Shown here: piece after piece, positions 49,575 through 51,791 of the stretch | Layout: every line of letters starts with the position of its first letter | Numbering within the stretch: position 1 is the first letter of the stretch | From: CAYRWR01 sp964537555 | GTDB taxonomy: Bacteria > Spirochaetota > Brevinematia > Brevinematales > CAYRWR01 | DNA length: 51,791 nt | Assembly: GCA_964537555.1 (NCBI GenBank) | Contig: CAZIAD010000023.1 | Location: 1-51,791 of the forward strand | Direction of reading: 5' to 3' | Notes under the pieces: model-generated | Seen by the model: the letters and a program-made list of their open reading frames with translations, nothing else | What the model was told of the DNA's origin: nothing | Databases searched by the model: none | Position numbers and translations under genes: made by a program

Positions 49575-51128
49575 CTAGTAGCCCTCTTCGGGGCCAGGGG
49601 TATTGGCCTGCCAGGTATTCCCCTGCAGAGTCAGGCCCAGGCTTCTGTCATAGCTGTTGCTGTCTGAATAGATGCTTACCCCTTCTTCATTATCCTCATT
49701 ATAGGCCTTTATGCCGTCTGCATTGTCATGAATGCGGCAATTGATCACTTTAAAATCCCGGACATTATACAGACTCATGGCCGACTCTGAGTTATTGTAG
49801 ACCTCACAATTTCGGATCTCTACATCACTGGACTGGTAACTGCTCACACCCACTGTCCCGCAGCCATCCATCCTGCAGGAATCGAATCTGATCTGACTGG
49901 ACTCTTCTATACCTACCACTTCGGCATAACAGTGGTATTCCCCCCTGTTAATAGCGGGATCATGAGTGAAACGGATGTTTTTAAAACGGATATTTTTCGA
50001 GCTGTCAAAGCTGACCACCCGGTTAAAGTTATAGACTGTGACGATGGAAACATCGCCCTTTCCTGTGAATTCCAGGTTCTGCTTTTGATCAAAGATGATA
50101 CTACCACGGTATTTTCCTTCAGAAAAAATAAATTTTGTGTTATCCGGGGCATGATAGATGATGCCTTCCCAGGGCATTTGAGGATCAAGCATGAGGGTAT
50201 TACTTTTATAGTATCTGGCATAGACTGCCGGATCCTGAGACTGGTAACCCTCCGGTCCGTAAATATCGGTATAACGTTGGGATTCCTCCTCCAGAAGCTT
50301 CATATAGTAAGATTCCTGGCTATCAGAGCTTTCTTCATAATCACCTTCAGGGTTATCACCTTCCTGGCCATAGAATTCCTGTTGTGCCTGCTGGTAGCCG
50401 TCCTGAAATCCTTTTTCATAGCCTTCGTCGTAACCTGACTGATAGGCCGCATCAGATTCGGCCTCATTGTGAAGCTGTGCCGCCATCTGGTTATTTACCA
50501 GGGTATTATCCCGCATGACCAGGCCTATCTCACTAAAATTTCTTTCCTCCTGCAGGTATGTCTCCAATACACTGATGTAGATCCCGTCGGCATTATCCCG
50601 GATAGTATTTTTCTCCAGCAGTATATTCCGGGTTTCCGTAAAATAAAGAGCGCAGTAGGAATTCTCATCGATAAGACAGTCCCGGAGGCTGACATCCTCA
50701 CACTCACTGGCAGTGAGGCCGGTAGCACCACAGCCGTTCAGATGACATTTTTCTATTAAGATCTTTTTACTGCCTGAGGCTGATATCACATCACCGGAGC
50801 ATCCATCTATCTGTGTGACCGGAACATGTCTGATAGAAAGATTTTTCAACGTAATATTACGGCACTCTGCTATGTAGACTATAGTCTCATACGTCTCTTC
50901 TACATAGATCAGGACCTCGCCCTGGCCTTCCAGAATGATATTCTTTTTATCAGTAAGGTCTACTACTCCCTGGTATCGTCCTTCATGAAAGATGATGCGG
51001 GTATCATCAGCCACATTTTTTATCTTTTCCACCCAATCCCCACTGGATGGATAAAGATGAAGGGTCTGTAATGAGTACCCAAAAACACTGCAAAGAATAA
51101 GGGCCAGAGAAAACAAGACTTTTTTCAT
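49575..51128 (-). CDS. Secreted right-handed beta-helix protein with two helix modules
   Basis: 517 residues with a signal peptide (MKKVLFSLALILCSVFGYS). Start: the ATG two codons inside the longest frame, placing GGGAG 6 bp upstream. Two pectate-lyase-like beta-helix modules (about 25-205 and 305-510) each start similarly: TRIIFHEGRYQGVVDLTDKKNIILEG and TKFIFSEGKYRGSIIFDQKQNLEFTG. Both have matching later rungs, CHLNGCGATGL/CRMDGCGTVGV and NTIRDNADGI/CRIHDNADGI. The linker (about 215-300) holds a Gly/Tyr four-residue periodic stretch (SGYDEGYEKGFQDGYQQAQ) and is acidic. No catalytic residues were identified; probably glycan-binding or structural. Confidence 0.85.
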   Translation of the reverse strand: MKKVLFSLALILCSVFGYSLQTLHLYPSSGDWVEKIKNVADDTRIIFHEGRYQGVVDLTDKKNIILEGQGEVLIYVEETYETIVYIAECRNITLKNLSIRHVPVTQIDGCSGDVISASGSKKILIEKCHLNGCGATGLTASECEDVSLRDCLIDENSYCALYFTETRNILLEKNTIRDNADGIYISVLETYLQEERNFSEIGLVMRDNTLVNNQMAAQLHNEAESDAAYQSGYDEGYEKGFQDGYQQAQQEFYGQEGDNPEGDYEESSDSQESYYMKLLEEESQRYTDIYGPEGYQSQDPAVYARYYKSNTLMLDPQMPWEGIIYHAPDNTKFIFSEGKYRGSIIFDQKQNLEFTGKGDVSIVTVYNFNRVVSFDSSKNIRFKNIRFTHDPAINRGEYHCYAEVVGIEESSQIRFDSCRMDGCGTVGVSSYQSSDVEIRNCEVYNNSESAMSLYNVRDFKVINCRIHDNADGIKAYNEDNEEGVSIYSDSNSYDRSLGLTLQGNTWQANTPGPEEGY

Positions 51129-51187
51129 TGACATCTCCCATGAAAAGATAGCTTATATTAACCTCATTATAGCTAAAATTCAAAATA

Positions 51188-51571
51188 TCAGGAGGATGAA
51201 TAGGGCCTGAGGACTGTGCTATCCAGCAGTCCGGCAGTAGCTGCACCTATGGCATAGGCCAGAATATCCAAAGGATCAAAAGTAGCACCCAGCACAATGC
51301 GGGCCAGCCTGCTCTGCCCCAGTCCCAGGATATCCACAAGGCCGAACCACTGCAGGCACTCCACACCACAGCCCAGCAGGAAGAGTGCCAAAGCCAGGGG
51401 CCAGGGCCTGATAGATGAAATAGACTGTAAAAGGTAATAGATGAGGTGCATGACCAGTATATCTCCCACAAATCCCCGTATAATCTGGTGCTGGGGAAAC
51501 AGGACTACGATCAGGACACATAAAATAAAAACAGTCAGCATAAGGATAAGATAAGGTATACGTCTGTTCAT
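51188..51571 (-). CDS. DUF2809 membrane protein
   Basis: 127 residues and four predicted membrane helices. The family signature is GDILVMHLIYYLL, then GCGVECLQWFGL, then LGATFDPLDILAYAIGA. Start chosen for GGAG 5 bp upstream of MNRRIPYL; earlier in-frame starts have no site. Function unknown. It follows the partial gene at the right edge, whose stop lies 26 bp upstream, so the two may be cotranscribed. Confidence 0.85.
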   Translation of the reverse strand: MNRRIPYLILMLTVFILCVLIVVLFPQHQIIRGFVGDILVMHLIYYLLQSISSIRPWPLALALFLLGCGVECLQWFGLVDILGLGQSRLARIVLGATFDPLDILAYAIGAATAGLLDSTVLRPYSSS

Positions 51572-51597
51572 GACATCTCCATTAAAATTATAACTCA

Positions 51598-51789
51598 TCA
51601 CTGCCGGAATGAAAAGATATGGAACAGTAAGCGTAGCTTTCCGGCGTGCTTATGGTCCTCCCCGGGAATGTATCGGAAACGGTCAGCATCGCCCCTCACA
51701 TCTATAAAAACACTGAGCTGAAAGGGGGAAGGCACCGGGGTATGGGCTAAGCGTGAGTATGGCGAACAGGATGAGCCCTGAATCTCAGA
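51598..51789 (-). CDS. 3' end of an unrecognised gene running off the right edge
   Basis: On the minus strand one frame stays open from the window edge to a TGA at 51598-51600, giving 63 residues ending in FIDVRGDADRF, IPGEDHKHAGKL, LLFHIFSFRQ. The other two minus frames are closed near the edge. The stop sits just before the DUF2809 gene, as expected in an operon. I do not recognise the protein; the segment is short, so it could be non-coding. Confidence 0.45.
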   Translation of the reverse strand, partial: SEIQGSSCSPYSRLAHTPVPSPFQLSVFIDVRGDADRFRYIPGEDHKHAGKLRLLFHIFSFRQ

Positions 51790-51791
51790 TC

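Noticed and set aside
1..51791. CRISPR arrays, tRNA/rRNA genes, insertion sequences, prophage or integrases.
   Set aside because: None seen by eye on either strand; no regularly spaced direct repeats, no cloverleaf and no transposase-like ORF.

Overview
The window looks like chromosomal DNA of a free-living or commensal spirochaete (phylum Spirochaetota). This rests on gene content, because there is no rRNA gene here. The main clues are a complete bacterial A/V-type ATPase operon in place of F-type ATPase, a FlhB C-terminal paralogue next to an HD-GYP gene and yraN, a DUF115/Maf-type motility glycosylation protein, FlgO/CsgG-like secreted proteins, and several lipoproteins with SH3-like or NADase-type glycan-binding domains. 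Composition looks even throughout. I found no tRNA, rRNA, IS element, prophage or CRISPR array. Coding density is high, and the only gene-free stretch over 300 bp is about 34824-35194.

Layout, left to right. (1) 1-7.7 kb: the 3' part of a polyphosphate:AMP phosphotransferase, a FlgO-like secreted protein, an amino-acid permease fused to a PTS EIIA domain, gatA, rlmN and an mnmM-type tRNA methyltransferase. (2) 7.7-13.0 kb, minus strand: a DUF58 protein, a BatA-like protein and a large membrane-bound SpoIIE phosphatase with an extracytoplasmic CBM48-like domain. (3) 13.1-14.9 kb: a FlgO-like ORF split from a beta-barrel ORF at a G7 tract, then an RsbW-like ATPase. (4) 14.9-18.9 kb: a trp operon (trpE, fused trpGD, trpC) preceded by a Trp-Trp leader peptide and an attenuator. 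trpF, trpB and trpA are not here. (5) 19-21.3 kb, minus strand: a lipoprotein, then an ECF sigma / anti-sigma / Met-His-rich Spy-like module. (6) 21.4-24.4 kb: a FliK-like unknown, the FlhB C-terminal paralogue, a degenerate HD-GYP protein, yraN and a small unknown, closed by a terminator inside the facing gene.

(7) 24.4-33.5 kb, mostly minus strand: envelope and glycan genes, namely a TPR/SH3 protein, an MBL hydrolase, DUF115/Maf, PAP2, a nucleotidyltransferase, a NagZ-like GH3, a YesL-like membrane protein, a GT-C glycosyltransferase and VanW. (8) 33.5-38.7 kb, minus strand: two paralogous NADase-type glycan-binding-domain proteins and a large SH3 lipoprotein. (9) 38.9-48.3 kb, minus strand: the A/V-ATPase operon K-F-E-A-x-B-D-usp-G-C-I. 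It carries two non-structural genes, a universal stress protein and a small protein resembling nucleotidyltransferase substrate-binding (HEPN-like) proteins. (10) 48.4-51.8 kb: a response-regulator receiver with a promoter that predicts a leaderless mRNA, a TrmJ-type RNA methyltransferase, a secreted two-part beta-helix protein, a DUF2809 membrane protein and the 3' end of an unrecognised gene.

The observations I rate highest are the G7 frameshift joining a FlgO-like domain to a barrel, the trp attenuator, the CBM48-HAMP-GAF-SpoIIE receptor, and the two extra genes inside the ATPase operon. All domain calls are by eye from motifs; no database search was run.
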